DNA of 41,294 nucleotides from Cellvibrionales bacterium UBA5860 (GTDB lineage Bacteria; Pseudomonadota; Gammaproteobacteria; Pseudomonadales; Porticoccaceae), in contig DJFY01000097.1 of the NCBI GenBank assembly GCA_002431545.1, positions 55,816-97,109 of the forward strand, given 5' to 3'. The notes beneath the pieces are model-generated. The model searched no databases. It saw only the letters and a list, made by a program, of their open reading frames with translations, and was not told where the DNA came from. Positions 24,337 to 32,622 of this stretch are shown piece by piece (the stretch's first letter is position 1; each line of letters opens with the position of its first letter). Position numbers and translations under genes: made by a program.

Positions 24337-25092
24337 CTATTTTTCACTTGATTTATCAAGGCGGTGCACGGCATTTTGAATAGCTGTCAGCACGCCCCGC
24401 ATAATCGACAGCTCCATGGTATCGGGCCGGATTCTAACGAACAAACGGCGCAACCGTGCCATGGTTTGGCGCGGATTGTCCGGATCGTGAAAGCCCAAAT
24501 CGGTGAGTGCTTCTTCCAGGTGTCGATAGTAGAGCTCCAGCTCGGCCGTTTTGGCTGGCGGCACATCCCAGCCGCCGACATCGTCGCCACCGGCGATCGC
24601 CAGGTACGCGACGCGCACCTCGTAACACAACACCTGTACCGCTGCCGCAAGATTCAGCGAGCTGTAGTCGGGATTCGCCGGAATGTGGACGTGGTAGGTA
24701 CAACATTGCAGTTCATCGTTGGTTAGGCCGCGATCCTCGCGCCCAAACACGATCGCAACCTCATGCTGCCCTGCCTCGCGGCAGACAGTTTCGCCGCACT
24801 CGCGCGGGCTCAGCGCAGGCCAGGGTATCCGCCGATCACGGGCACTGGTGCCTACAACCAGGCCACAGTCGCCAATCGCCTCTTCAAGGGTATCGACCAC
24901 GACAGCGTTCGCCAGCACATCCGCTGCATTCGCCGCGCGCCACACGGCACGCTCGGCAGGGAAGTGTTTTGGATCGACCAGGTACAAACGGGTCAGGCCC
25001 ATATTTTTCATGGCGCGAGCAGCGGCACCGATGTTGCCCGGGTGGCTGGTATTGACCAACACGACGCGAACATTGTCGAGCACTGACTTCAT
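24337..25092 (-). CDS. trmJ: tRNA (cytidine/uridine-2'-O)-methyltransferase TrmJ
   Basis: TrmJ is a SPOUT-class dimeric enzyme that 2'-O-methylates position 32 of several tRNAs. The 251-residue protein has the N-terminal motif NTSHPGNIGAAARAM (14-28), IVFGREDRGL, and a C-terminal SAM-knot strand with YSSLNLAAAVQVLCYE. A helical extension of about 80 residues follows. The start is ATG 25092; a 34-residue upstream extension has no homology. It lies upstream of iscR and divergent from suhB, the usual gammaproteobacterial arrangement. Its product does not read obviously into isc, which has its own promoter. Confidence 0.96.
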   Translation of the reverse strand: MKSVLDNVRVVLVNTSHPGNIGAAARAMKNMGLTRLYLVDPKHFPAERAVWRAANAADVLANAVVVDTLEEAIGDCGLVVGTSARDRRIPWPALSPRECGETVCREAGQHEVAIVFGREDRGLTNDELQCCTYHVHIPANPDYSSLNLAAAVQVLCYEVRVAYLAIAGGDDVGGWDVPPAKTAELELYYRHLEEALTDLGFHDPDNPRQTMARLRRLFVRIRPDTMELSIMRGVLTAIQNAVHRLDKSSEK

Positions 25093-25126
25093 AATCTCAT
25101 TGACTTTACAGAAAAAAAGGCCGCGT

Positions 25127-25137
25127 ATTGTAGCAAA
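25127..25137 (-). promoter_or_regulatory. Candidate -10 region for trmJ
   Basis: The minus-strand 11-mer TTTGCTACAAT includes a TACAAT -10 hexamer (five of six matches), 35 bp upstream of the trmJ ATG. The identical 11-mer lies inverted at 25209-25219 for suhB. No good -35 is visible at 17 bp. Confidence 0.4.
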
Positions 25138-25208
25138 CGTCACCGCGCCGCAGTCAGCAGGTCCCCGCGCTTGGCATGGCCTTGAAAGCCACACCGACGG
25201 CGTGCCGA

Positions 25209-25219
25209 TTTGCTACAAT
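25209..25219 (+). promoter_or_regulatory. Candidate -10 region for suhB
   Basis: TTTGCTACAAT on the plus strand carries TACAAT at 25214-25219, 33 bp before the suhB ATG. It mirrors the trmJ element, so the divergent pair may be driven by two matched promoters. The -35 region is weak. Confidence 0.4.
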
Positions 25220-25252
25220 CCGCACCCCTGGCCCTTAAGACCCCGTGCCCCG

Positions 25253-26056
25253 ATGGAACCAATGATCAATATTGCGCTGCGCGCCGCCCGCAGCGCCGGC
25301 GAACTCATATTGCGCGCCTCCGCCAGGGCGGACCGGCTCAAGATCAGCGAAAAAAGTCAAAATGATTTCGTGAGTGAAGTCGACCACGCTTCGGAGCAGG
25401 AAATCCTCAAGCAACTCAAAAAAACTTATCCGGAACACTGTTTTATATGCGAGGAAGGCGGACGGATTATCGGCACCGAAAGCGATGCGGAGTGGATCAT
25501 CGATCCGCTTGACGGCACCACAAATTTTCTTCGCGGCATCCCGCACTATGCCATTTCAATCGCTTTTCGGCACAAGGGTCGCCTGCAACACGGCGTGGTG
25601 TACGACCCGATCAAGCGCGAAGAGTTTACCGCCAGCCGCGGTCGCGGCGCCTTCCTGAACGGCAACCGGATACGCGTATCCGGTCGCCTGCAGGGGAAGG
25701 GCGCCCTGTATGGCACGGGCATCCCCTTTAGCGGCAAACCGTACGAAAACATCTCTCCCTACCTGCTGTCACTGGCCGGGCTGGCCGATCATTCGGCCGG
25801 TATTCGGCGCCTGGGGGTTGCGTCCCTTGATCTCGCTTATGTCGCCGCAGGGCGACTTGATGCTTTCTGGGAGATGTACCTGAAGCCCTGGGATATCGCC
25901 GCCGGTGTCCTGCTGGTTCAGGAAGCCGGTGGCCTGGTGGCGGATTTCCAGGGCGGAGATCATTTTATGGATTCCGGACATATCGTTGCCGCCACACCGC
26001 GCTTGCTAAAACCCACCCTGCAAACCGTCGGCAAACATCTCGGGCATGTAAAATAA
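25253..26056 (+). CDS. suhB: Inositol-1-monophosphatase family protein SuhB
   Basis: SuhB is a Mg2+-dependent inositol monophosphatase that in E. coli also acts in ribosomal-RNA antitermination and ribosome maturation. The 267-residue protein has the metal site Glu67 region (FICEEGG), Asp84 and Asp87 (IIDPLDGTTNF) and the C-terminal WDIAAGVLLVQEAGG. ATG 25253 (MEPMINIALRAARSAGELI) aligns with the E. coli start; the reading frame stays open far upstream but that part overlaps trmJ antisense. It is divergent from trmJ as in most gammaproteobacteria. Confidence 0.97.
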   Translation: MEPMINIALRAARSAGELILRASARADRLKISEKSQNDFVSEVDHASEQEILKQLKKTYPEHCFICEEGGRIIGTESDAEWIIDPLDGTTNFLRGIPHYAISIAFRHKGRLQHGVVYDPIKREEFTASRGRGAFLNGNRIRVSGRLQGKGALYGTGIPFSGKPYENISPYLLSLAGLADHSAGIRRLGVASLDLAYVAAGRLDAFWEMYLKPWDIAAGVLLVQEAGGLVADFQGGDHFMDSGHIVAATPRLLKPTLQTVGKHLGHVK

Positions 26057-26146
26057 GCACCGGCATTTTGAACTATATTAAGTAGGAATTTCGGCGGTTT
26101 TACTTATATTTTCGCGCTGTGACGGCAGTCTCCACACTGCTACTGA

Positions 26147-26164
26147 ATGTCACGAACCTGTCAA
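26147..26164 (+). promoter_or_regulatory. Putative Pho box upstream of the OlsF-like gene
   Basis: ATGTCAC-GAAC-CTGTCAA consists of two TGTCA-centred 7-mers with the exact 11-bp period of a PhoB binding site (consensus CTGTCAT-N4-CTGTCAT); 11 of 14 repeat positions match. An AT-rich -10-like TATGTT (26175-26180) follows about 10 bp later. This gives a leader of about 60 bases to ATG 26249. The four-base spacer is less AT-rich than usual. PhoB control is inference. Confidence 0.55.
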
Positions 26165-26248
26165 AAAACTGATATATGTTGCCCCGGAACCGGCTTGCGC
26201 CGCCCTGGTGGCGCAAGCCCAACCCAGTTTCGTCAGGATGCCCGATTC

Positions 26249-27961
26249 ATGCTCGATGTCGAAAGCCTGCTCCAGGATCGTTTCCCCTACTGGTGGACCA
26301 GAAAGCCTCTAGTTGCCCGGCCGCTGGTGACCGGCCTGCGTTTGCTCCTGCATGAGAAAGAACTCAAACATCTGGCCTCCGACAGTCCGCATTTGCGCGG
26401 CTTCGACTTTATTGAAAAAGTCCTGGATTACTTCGATTTTTCCTACCGCTTGAGCCGCGGCGACGCCCATAGAATCCCGCCGCGGGGCAAAATTGTCATC
26501 GTCGCCAATCACCCCCTGGGCACTCTCGACGGCCTCGCTCTGCTCAGAATGATTCGCGAAGTCAGACCCGATGTAAAAGTCGTCGCCAACGATGTCCTGT
26601 CGGCCATTAAACCGCTCGAATCGGTGCTACTGCCGGTCGACAACATGAACGGCAATACACCGCGCAAAAGTATCGCCGCGATTCGCCGTTTCCTCGAAAG
26701 TGAAGGCGCCTTGCTGATATTTCCGGCCGGCGAAGTGTCCCGGTTTTCGCCTAAGGGTATTCGCGACGGCGCCTGGCATCACGGCTTCCTGAAAATCGCC
26801 TGCCTCACCCAGGCACCCATCCTGCCGATCCATGTCGATGGCCGAAATTCAGCGTTTTTCTACGCCCTGTCATTCCTGGCAAAACCCCTGTCCACCCTGT
26901 GGCTGGTCAGGGAAATGTTCAAACAGGCGCGAGGCAGTATCGACATCCGCATCGGCGAGCCCATCAGCTTTCGCACCTACCAGCAAATAGACCTACCGCT
27001 GAGGGAAAAAGCCAAGTTGTTCAAGCGCCACCTGTACCGGATCGGCGGCGATAAACCAGGGATATTCAAGTGCCCGAAGGCCGTAGCCCCCCCGGAACAA
27101 CGCCAGCAACTGCGCCAGGAAATCCGCCAATGCGAATTGCTTGGTGAAACTGCGGACGGCAAACAGATCTATCTCTACAGGTATCAACCCGACTCCTGCA
27201 TCATGCGGGAAATCGGACGGTTGCGGGAACTGTCGTTTCGCGCCGTCGACGAGGGTTCAGGAGAGAAACGAGACCTCGATCACTACGATCAATACTACTT
27301 TCACCTGGTATTGTGGGACGAAAACGACCTGGAGATTGCCGGCGCCTATCGTCTCGGCGACGCCACTTGTGCACGCGCACCGGACAAGCTGTCGAGCCTG
27401 TATTCCAGCACGCTCTTTAAATACCAGCCGGGTATGAACCTGTACTTCGCGCGGGGACTGGAACTCGGGCGCAGCTTTGTCCAGCCCCGCTACTGGGGAA
27501 AACGCAGCCTGGATTACCTCTGGTACGGTATCGGCGCCTTCCTAAGACGTCATCCCCAATACCGTTATTTGTTTGGGCCGGTCTCACTCAGCGCCGCCTA
27601 TCCGGCGCTGGCCAAAGAGATGATCGTGTACTTTTACCAGAACCACTTCCCCCCCTGGCAAACCCTGGCCCAGGCCAAAAACCCGGTCGCCATTTCCGCC
27701 AGACACCAGGCCGCTCTCTCGGAGAAGTTCCCCGGCGCCAATTACCGCGAGGAATTCACCCAGCTGAAAAGCGAACTGGCAAACATGAACCAGAGCGTGC
27801 CGACCCTCTATAAGCAATATTCCGAACTCTGTGAATCCGGCGGCGTGCAATTTGCCAGTTTCAATGTCGACCCGGTTTTTTCCGACTGCATCGACGGCCT
27901 GGTCATCGTCGACCTGGTGCGCCTCAAAGCGGCCCGCAGAAAGCGCTATATCGACGACTAG
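26249..27961 (+). CDS. Two-domain acyltransferase, OlsF-like (ornithine lipid synthesis candidate)
   Basis: This 570-residue protein has an N-terminal PlsC-type acyltransferase domain (about 60-260) with NHPLGTLD (87-94) and FPAGEVSR (158-165). A C-terminal GNAT-like N-acyltransferase domain of the OlsB/putative-hemolysin family (about 300-500) includes DQYYFHLVLWDENDLEIAGAYRLG and FARGLELGRSFV. This order matches OlsF of Serratia. There the C-terminal part acylates ornithine and the N-terminal part adds the second chain, giving phosphorus-free ornithine lipids. ATG 26249 is chosen because its N-terminus looks natural, an agga lies ten bases before, and a Pho-box-like site sits inside the longer frame from 26147. 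It stands alone between suhB and ubiE. A different amino-acid lipid or another acyl acceptor is possible. Confidence 0.8.
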   Translation: MLDVESLLQDRFPYWWTRKPLVARPLVTGLRLLLHEKELKHLASDSPHLRGFDFIEKVLDYFDFSYRLSRGDAHRIPPRGKIVIVANHPLGTLDGLALLRMIREVRPDVKVVANDVLSAIKPLESVLLPVDNMNGNTPRKSIAAIRRFLESEGALLIFPAGEVSRFSPKGIRDGAWHHGFLKIACLTQAPILPIHVDGRNSAFFYALSFLAKPLSTLWLVREMFKQARGSIDIRIGEPISFRTYQQIDLPLREKAKLFKRHLYRIGGDKPGIFKCPKAVAPPEQRQQLRQEIRQCELLGETADGKQIYLYRYQPDSCIMREIGRLRELSFRAVDEGSGEKRDLDHYDQYYFHLVLWDENDLEIAGAYRLGDATCARAPDKLSSLYSSTLFKYQPGMNLYFARGLELGRSFVQPRYWGKRSLDYLWYGIGAFLRRHPQYRYLFGPVSLSAAYPALAKEMIVYFYQNHFPPWQTLAQAKNPVAISARHQAALSEKFPGANYREEFTQLKSELANMNQSVPTLYKQYSELCESGGVQFASFNVDPVFSDCIDGLVIVDLVRLKAARRKRYIDD

Positions 27962-28017
27962 GCAATACGACCGGAGTTGTCCGGTGTACAATGGCCTGCA
28001 TTCACCCGGAGCAGGCC

Positions 28018-28767
28018 ATGGCCGAAGAAAAAACCACTGATTTCGGATACCAGCAGGTCCCGATCGCGGAAAAAGCTAGCCGAGTAGCACGGGTTTTCGA
28101 TTCCGTCGCCGGCAAGTACGATCTGATGAACGACCTGATGTCGGGCGGCATTCATCGTCTCTGGAAGCATATCGCGGTAGAACTTTCAGGTGTCCGCGCC
28201 GGTGATCGGGTCCTCGATGTCGCCGGCGGCACCGGCGACCTGACCGCCAGGTTTTCCCGCCTCGCGGGCCAGGAGGGCCGCGTGATACTCCTCGACATTA
28301 ATGCCTCCATGCTGGAGGTCGGCAGGGACCGCCTGGTCGATCGCGGGTTAGTGGCAAACATAGACTATGTTCAGGCCAATGCCGAATGCCTGCCCTTCGC
28401 CGACAACACCTTCGACTGTGTCAGCATCGCCTTCGGGCTGCGTAATGTCACCGACAAAGCGGCTGCCCTGGCCTCACTGCGTCGCGTCATGAAACCTGGA
28501 GGCAAACTGCTGATTCTGGAATTTTCCAAACCCACCCACGCCCTGCTCGGCAAGCTTTACGATACTTATTCGTTTCAGGTCCTGCCACGTATCGGCGCGC
28601 TGGTGGCAAGCGACGCAGACAGCTATCGCTATCTCGCGGAGTCCATTCGCATGCACCCAGATCAGGAAACCCTACGCGACATGATGGCCGAGGCCGGGCT
28701 TGTCGACTGTCAATTCAAAAACCTTAGCGGCGGTATCGTGGCGCTGCACAGTGGCCGCAAAGCATGA
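28018..28767 (+). CDS. ubiE: Ubiquinone/menaquinone C-methyltransferase UbiE
   Basis: UbiE is a SAM-dependent C-methyltransferase acting on the benzoquinol ring in ubiquinone synthesis. The 249-residue protein has VFDSVAGKYDLMNDLMSGGIHRLWK, SAM motif I DVAGGTGD (67-74), NAECLPFADNTFDCVSIAFGLRNVTD and MKPGGKLLILEFSKP. ATG 28018 is preferred over 27991 because ggagc lies six bases upstream. A TACAAT at 27987-27992 could be a -10 element. It starts the ubiE-ubiJ-ubiB group and overlaps ubiJ by four bases. Confidence 0.98.
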   Translation: MAEEKTTDFGYQQVPIAEKASRVARVFDSVAGKYDLMNDLMSGGIHRLWKHIAVELSGVRAGDRVLDVAGGTGDLTARFSRLAGQEGRVILLDINASMLEVGRDRLVDRGLVANIDYVQANAECLPFADNTFDCVSIAFGLRNVTDKAAALASLRRVMKPGGKLLILEFSKPTHALLGKLYDTYSFQVLPRIGALVASDADSYRYLAESIRMHPDQETLRDMMAEAGLVDCQFKNLSGGIVALHSGRKA

Positions 28768-29318
28768 TACCAAGTCCCGCCACCCCCTACGCTCTTGCGT
28801 TCGCGGCAGCAAACCAACTACTTAACGCCGCGCTCGAAAACTCACCGCAGGGAGAGCAACTGGTGCGCGACTTTGGCAGCAACGTACTCCGGGTATCCTC
28901 GTTCCTGCCTTCCCTGACGTTCGATATCACCTGCAGGGAAAACCGAATCCTACTGACACCGGCGAGCCCCTCTGCGTCCACCGCGCACTTGCGGGGCGCG
29001 TTGCCCGGCCTCCTCGCGCTAATTACAGGCGAACACAGCACCCCCAACAGTGTCTCGATCAGCGGTGATCGCATTTTCGTCGAAGCTTTGCTCCAGCACT
29101 GCCGCGGGCTCGATATCGATTGGGCCTACTTGATGTCCCGCCTGATCGGCGACCTGCCCGCTCAGGCCCTCGCCGAGACAGTCCAGCATCTATCCGCATT
29201 GCAAGGACAGTTGTTTACCGCAACCCGCCACCGGTTGTTGCTAAAAACGCGCCCGACACCATCGCACCGGCAAACGTGGTCATCCACCGCTGAGGGTGAC
29301 GACGCCGTAGCCACCTAG
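28764..29318 (+). CDS. ubiJ: Ubiquinone biosynthesis accessory factor UbiJ
   Basis: UbiJ is an SCP2-domain lipid-binding protein that organises the soluble Ubi metabolon. The 184-residue protein has the SCP2-like N-terminal region (about 20-115: LNAALENSPQGEQLVRDFGSNVLRVSS, TPNSVSISGD) and a C-terminal helical part (DIDWAYLMSRLIGDLPAQALAETV). Sequence conservation in this family is low, so position between ubiE and ubiB, with an ATGA overlap at the ubiE stop, is strong support. Confidence 0.92.
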   Translation: MIPSPATPYALAFAAANQLLNAALENSPQGEQLVRDFGSNVLRVSSFLPSLTFDITCRENRILLTPASPSASTAHLRGALPGLLALITGEHSTPNSVSISGDRIFVEALLQHCRGLDIDWAYLMSRLIGDLPAQALAETVQHLSALQGQLFTATRHRLLLKTRPTPSHRQTWSSTAEGDDAVAT

Positions 29319-29336
29319 ACTGACCGCCCGACTCCG

Positions 29337-30959
29337 GTGTCACGCCTGCTTCGCTTATTCCGTATCAACCAGGTCTTCCTGCGTTATCGCCTGGACTCCT
29401 TTGCCCTTGGCCAGCCGCTACCGTGGCCTATCGCCCTGGTACTGGCACCGCTGCGAATACTGCCTGCGCCGAAGCAGGCACGCGGTATCCGCCTGCGACG
29501 GGCCCTGGAAGACCTGGGTCCGGTTTTCGTCAAGTTTGGACAGCTACTCTCGACGCGCCCCGATTTACTGCCGGAGGATATCTGTACCGAGCTCAGCAAG
29601 CTGCAGGATGAAGTACCGCCTTTCGAAGTAGACCGACTGAAAGGTCGCGTGGAAACCGCGCTTGGCGACAAAATATCCAACCTCTTCGCCACTTTCGAGG
29701 ACCAACCCCTGGCGTCCGCCTCGATCGCCCAGGTCCACGCCGCGACGTTACCCGCAGGCGATGCCGTGGTGGTAAAAGTGATACGTCCCGGAATCGAGAA
29801 AACCATTCGCCAGGACTGCTCCTTACTGCTCACCATCGCGCGCCTGATCGAAAAATACCATCCGGACGGTCGGCGCCTGCGGCCCGTGGAAGTCGCTCGC
29901 GATTACCAAAGCACGGTGCTCGATGAACTCAACCTGCAGCGCGAAGCCGCCAACACTGCAACGCTCAGACGCCACTTCGAACACTCCCGCTTACTCTATG
30001 TTCCCGACGTCTACTGGCCGTACTGCGGCAAAGACGTGATGGTTGTGGAGCGTATTTTTGGTACACCAGTAACTGACATCGCCGCGCTCAGGCAGGCGAA
30101 TACAGATATGCGCGCGCTCGCCGAGCGCGGTGTTGAAATATTTTTCACACAGGTGTTTGAGCACAATTTTTTTCACGCCGACATGCATCCGGGCAATATT
30201 TTTGTCGACACCGCGGACCCGGCCGCGCCGCGTTACCTGGCCATCGACTGCGCCATCATCGGCTCGCTGACAGACCGGGATCAGTATTTCCTGGCGCGCG
30301 TGCTGATCGCTGTCTTTCGCAGGGACTATCGCCAGGTGGCAGAATTGCACCGGCTCGCCGGCTGGGTTAGCGCTGATGCCCCGCTGCAGGAAGTCGAAGC
30401 CACCATTCGCACCGTTTGCGAACCCATATTCCAGCGTCCGCTCGGCGAAATTTCCTGCGGCCACATGTTGGTGAGCCTGTTCCAGGCGGCACGCCGCTTC
30501 GACGCCGAAGTGCAGCCCTCGCTGGTGTTACTGCAAAAAACGCTGCTCAATATCGAAGGTCTGGGACGCCAGCTCTACCCGGAACTCGATCTGTGGGCTA
30601 CGGCGCACCCCTTTCTGGAACGCTGGCTGATCGATCGCTTTGGTCCCTCGCGGGTGCTCAGGCAACTGCGCCGGGACGCACCCGACTGGCTCGAACACTT
30701 ACCACAAGTGCCGCAGTTGTTGATGCGCGCTGTCGACCAGCTCAACGAATTGGATCGCACCCTCAAGCCCGATACTCGAGCGCCATCGGGCACGACGCCC
30801 CGCCATACCAGGAGACAGCGCTTAAAGTGGGCTGGCGGCGCGCTGGGTGTAACCGGTCTGGTCGGTCTGTCGCAGCTGACCGCGGGCGGAACTGACTTCG
30901 GCCAGAACGCCAGCACACTTCTGATCGCTGCGGGGCTGCTACTGTTACTAGTGCGCTGA
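29337..30959 (+). CDS. ubiB: Ubiquinone biosynthesis kinase-like protein UbiB
   Basis: UbiB is an atypical protein-kinase-like ATPase of the ABC1/ADCK family needed for ubiquinone synthesis, anchored in the inner membrane. The 540-residue protein has the family KxGQ motif at 66-69 (KFGQLLSTRPDLLP), the alanine-rich nucleotide loop ASASIAQVHAA, and FHADMHPGNIF with the catalytic-loop Asp. CAIIGSLTDRDQ includes a C in place of the usual F/D-rich metal motif context. Two C-terminal hydrophobic helices lie near 500-540. The start is GTG at 29337 (MSRLLRLFRINQVFLRYRLD). There is no obvious ribosome site, but it is 18 bases after ubiJ. Confidence 0.97.
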   Translation: MSRLLRLFRINQVFLRYRLDSFALGQPLPWPIALVLAPLRILPAPKQARGIRLRRALEDLGPVFVKFGQLLSTRPDLLPEDICTELSKLQDEVPPFEVDRLKGRVETALGDKISNLFATFEDQPLASASIAQVHAATLPAGDAVVVKVIRPGIEKTIRQDCSLLLTIARLIEKYHPDGRRLRPVEVARDYQSTVLDELNLQREAANTATLRRHFEHSRLLYVPDVYWPYCGKDVMVVERIFGTPVTDIAALRQANTDMRALAERGVEIFFTQVFEHNFFHADMHPGNIFVDTADPAAPRYLAIDCAIIGSLTDRDQYFLARVLIAVFRRDYRQVAELHRLAGWVSADAPLQEVEATIRTVCEPIFQRPLGEISCGHMLVSLFQAARRFDAEVQPSLVLLQKTLLNIEGLGRQLYPELDLWATAHPFLERWLIDRFGPSRVLRQLRRDAPDWLEHLPQVPQLLMRAVDQLNELDRTLKPDTRAPSGTTPRHTRRQRLKWAGGALGVTGLVGLSQLTAGGTDFGQNASTLLIAAGLLLLLVR

Positions 30960-31008
30960 CGCTGTCATAATCACCACCCTTGTGATGCGGTACAAAAACC
31001 TATTGTCA

Positions 31009-31425
31009 ATGGCTAGTCCCACTCACACTTTTCTCGACCAGGTCGCCTGGAACGACCAGGGCCTGGCACCGGCGGTCGCCCAGGACGCAGTCAGCGGCGA
31101 GGTCCTGATGATGGCCTGGATGAATCGGGAATCGCTGGCCCATTCGGTGGCGGAAGGCCGCGCAGTCTACTGGTCGCGCTCGCGGCAAAAGCTTTGGCGC
31201 AAAGGCGAAGAATCCGGACATGTGCAGCACATTCGGGAAATCCGTCTGGACTGTGACGGGGACACCATACTGATAAAAGTCGAGCAGGTCGGCGATATCG
31301 CCTGTCACACTGGAAGAAAATCCTGCTTTTACAATGTATTGAGTGATGCCGAGTGGCGCGCCCAGGACCCTGTGTTGAAGGATCCGAATCGTATTTACGG
31401 GCATAAAGGCGGTGGCAAATCATGA
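31009..31425 (+). CDS. hisI: Phosphoribosyl-AMP cyclohydrolase HisI
   Basis: HisI opens the purine ring of phosphoribosyl-AMP, the third step of histidine synthesis. The 138-residue protein has VYWSRSRQKLWRKGEESGH, LDCDGD (Mg2+ site; Cys82) and ACHTGRKSCF (Zn ligands Cys99 and Cys106). ATG 31009 is preferred by family length; an alternative in-frame GTG/ATG pair at 30982/30985 adds eight or nine residues. None has a clear ribosome site. Its stop overlaps the hisE start by four bases. Confidence 0.96.
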   Translation: MASPTHTFLDQVAWNDQGLAPAVAQDAVSGEVLMMAWMNRESLAHSVAEGRAVYWSRSRQKLWRKGEESGHVQHIREIRLDCDGDTILIKVEQVGDIACHTGRKSCFYNVLSDAEWRAQDPVLKDPNRIYGHKGGGKS

Positions 31426-31751
31426 ACGACGTATTAAAAGCCCTCGACGAAATTATCGCCCTGCGACGCGATGAGGACCCCGAAACATCTTATGTAGCAA
31501 GCCTGAACGCTCGGGGACTCAACAAAATCCTCGAGAAAGTCGGCGAGGAGTGCACGGAGACCATTATCGCAGCCAAGGATGCCGCAGCGAGCGGCGACCG
31601 CGAGCAACTTGTGTACGAAACTGCAGACCTCTGGTTTCACACCATGGTTATGCTGGCGCACCTGGGCGAGAACGCTGAAGCGGTACTGGCGGAGCTCGGC
31701 AGGCGTTTCAACACTTCCGGCCTGGTGGAAAAAGCCAGCCGGCAAAAATGA
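31422..31751 (+). CDS. hisE: Phosphoribosyl-ATP pyrophosphatase HisE
   Basis: HisE hydrolyses phosphoribosyl-ATP to phosphoribosyl-AMP, the second histidine-pathway step. The 109-residue all-helical MazG-like protein has SYVASLNARGLNKILEKVGEECTETIIAAKD, with the metal-binding EExxE, and ETADLWFHTMVML. It is a separate gene rather than a HisIE fusion, as in Pseudomonas, and is coupled to hisI by an ATGA overlap. Confidence 0.97.
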   Translation: MNDVLKALDEIIALRRDEDPETSYVASLNARGLNKILEKVGEECTETIIAAKDAAASGDREQLVYETADLWFHTMVMLAHLGENAEAVLAELGRRFNTSGLVEKASRQK

Positions 31752-31763
31752 CGGGAGTTTAGT

Positions 31764-32015
31764 ATGGGACTGGGTGGCATAAGCATATGGCAACTGGTGA
31801 TTATTCTGGTCATCGTGGTGCTAATTTTCGGCACGCGTCGACTCAAAGGCATGGGCAGCGATCTGGGCGGTGCCATCAAGGGCTTCAAAGAAGCGGTCTC
31901 CAACGACGACGATGATGACAAGAGCAAATCATCGGAAGACGCGGCCTCTGTCGAATCGGACCACGCCGCCGCCAAACAGTCTACCGAAGAAAAAAAGCCC
32001 AATCACACCAGCTGA
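31764..32015 (+). CDS. tatA: Twin-arginine translocase subunit TatA
   Basis: TatA forms the oligomeric pore-like part of the Tat system for exporting folded proteins. The 83-residue protein has a short N-terminal transmembrane helix (IWQLVIILVIVVLIFG), the FGTRRLKGMGSDLGGAIKGFKEA hinge and amphipathic helix, and an acidic tail. The ATG follows a ggag site 12 bases after hisE. Confidence 0.97.
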   Translation: MGLGGISIWQLVIILVIVVLIFGTRRLKGMGSDLGGAIKGFKEAVSNDDDDDKSKSSEDAASVESDHAAAKQSTEEKKPNHTS

Positions 32016-32055
32016 GGGTGACCGAGTCCTCGCCTTCGTCGCGGCATGAACGCAC

Positions 32056-32565
32056 ATGTTTGACTTAGGGTTTGCCGAAATTCTGCTGATCGCTGTTATC
32101 GGCCTGATCGTCATTGGCCCCAAGCGTATGCCCGAAGCGGTGCGCTTTATGGGCTACTGGCTCGGGCGCCTGCGGCGCGGCGTGCAGAACGCGCGACGGG
32201 ATATGGAACGGGAGTTCGGCCTCGACGAAATTCGGCGCGACCTGCACAACGAATCCCTGTTAAACCAACTGGAGCAGGAACGTAATGACGTCGCCCGCCT
32301 GCTGGAAACAAAGCAAGACAGCGAGGACGACGCATCCAACGATCCGGATTCGGGCAACGCCACATCGCGCCCCGATGAACAGGAGATGCTGCAGGCGTTC
32401 GACGATTTCGATCGCGAGTTCCCCGACACGGATCCGCCGCCACCGACTAACGCCGAACGCGACGAAAGCCAAACTCGCGAAGACGCTGAAATCGAAACGC
32501 TGGAGGATATGAGCGACAAAGCGTCGCCCGGCAATCAACACAACGTCGGCGACAAAAGTAAATAA
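32056..32565 (+). CDS. tatB: Twin-arginine translocase subunit TatB
   Basis: TatB works with TatC to bind twin-arginine signal peptides. The 169-residue protein has MFDLGFAEILLIAVIGLIVIGPKRMPEAVR (helix and hinge), a basic amphipathic helix GRLRRGVQNARRDMEREF, and a long acidic variable tail. Its position between tatA and tatC is standard. Confidence 0.97.
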   Translation: MFDLGFAEILLIAVIGLIVIGPKRMPEAVRFMGYWLGRLRRGVQNARRDMEREFGLDEIRRDLHNESLLNQLEQERNDVARLLETKQDSEDDASNDPDSGNATSRPDEQEMLQAFDDFDREFPDTDPPPPTNAERDESQTREDAEIETLEDMSDKASPGNQHNVGDKSK

Positions 32566-32622
32566 CGGCGTAGGCGGCAAACACGGTAACGCACGACTCC
32601 CGCCACTCGATACCAGGTCAAA

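Noticed and set aside
24719..25252. Long N-terminal extension of SuhB
   Set aside because: It overlaps trmJ in antisense and has no homology; ATG 25253 matches the SuhB N-terminus.
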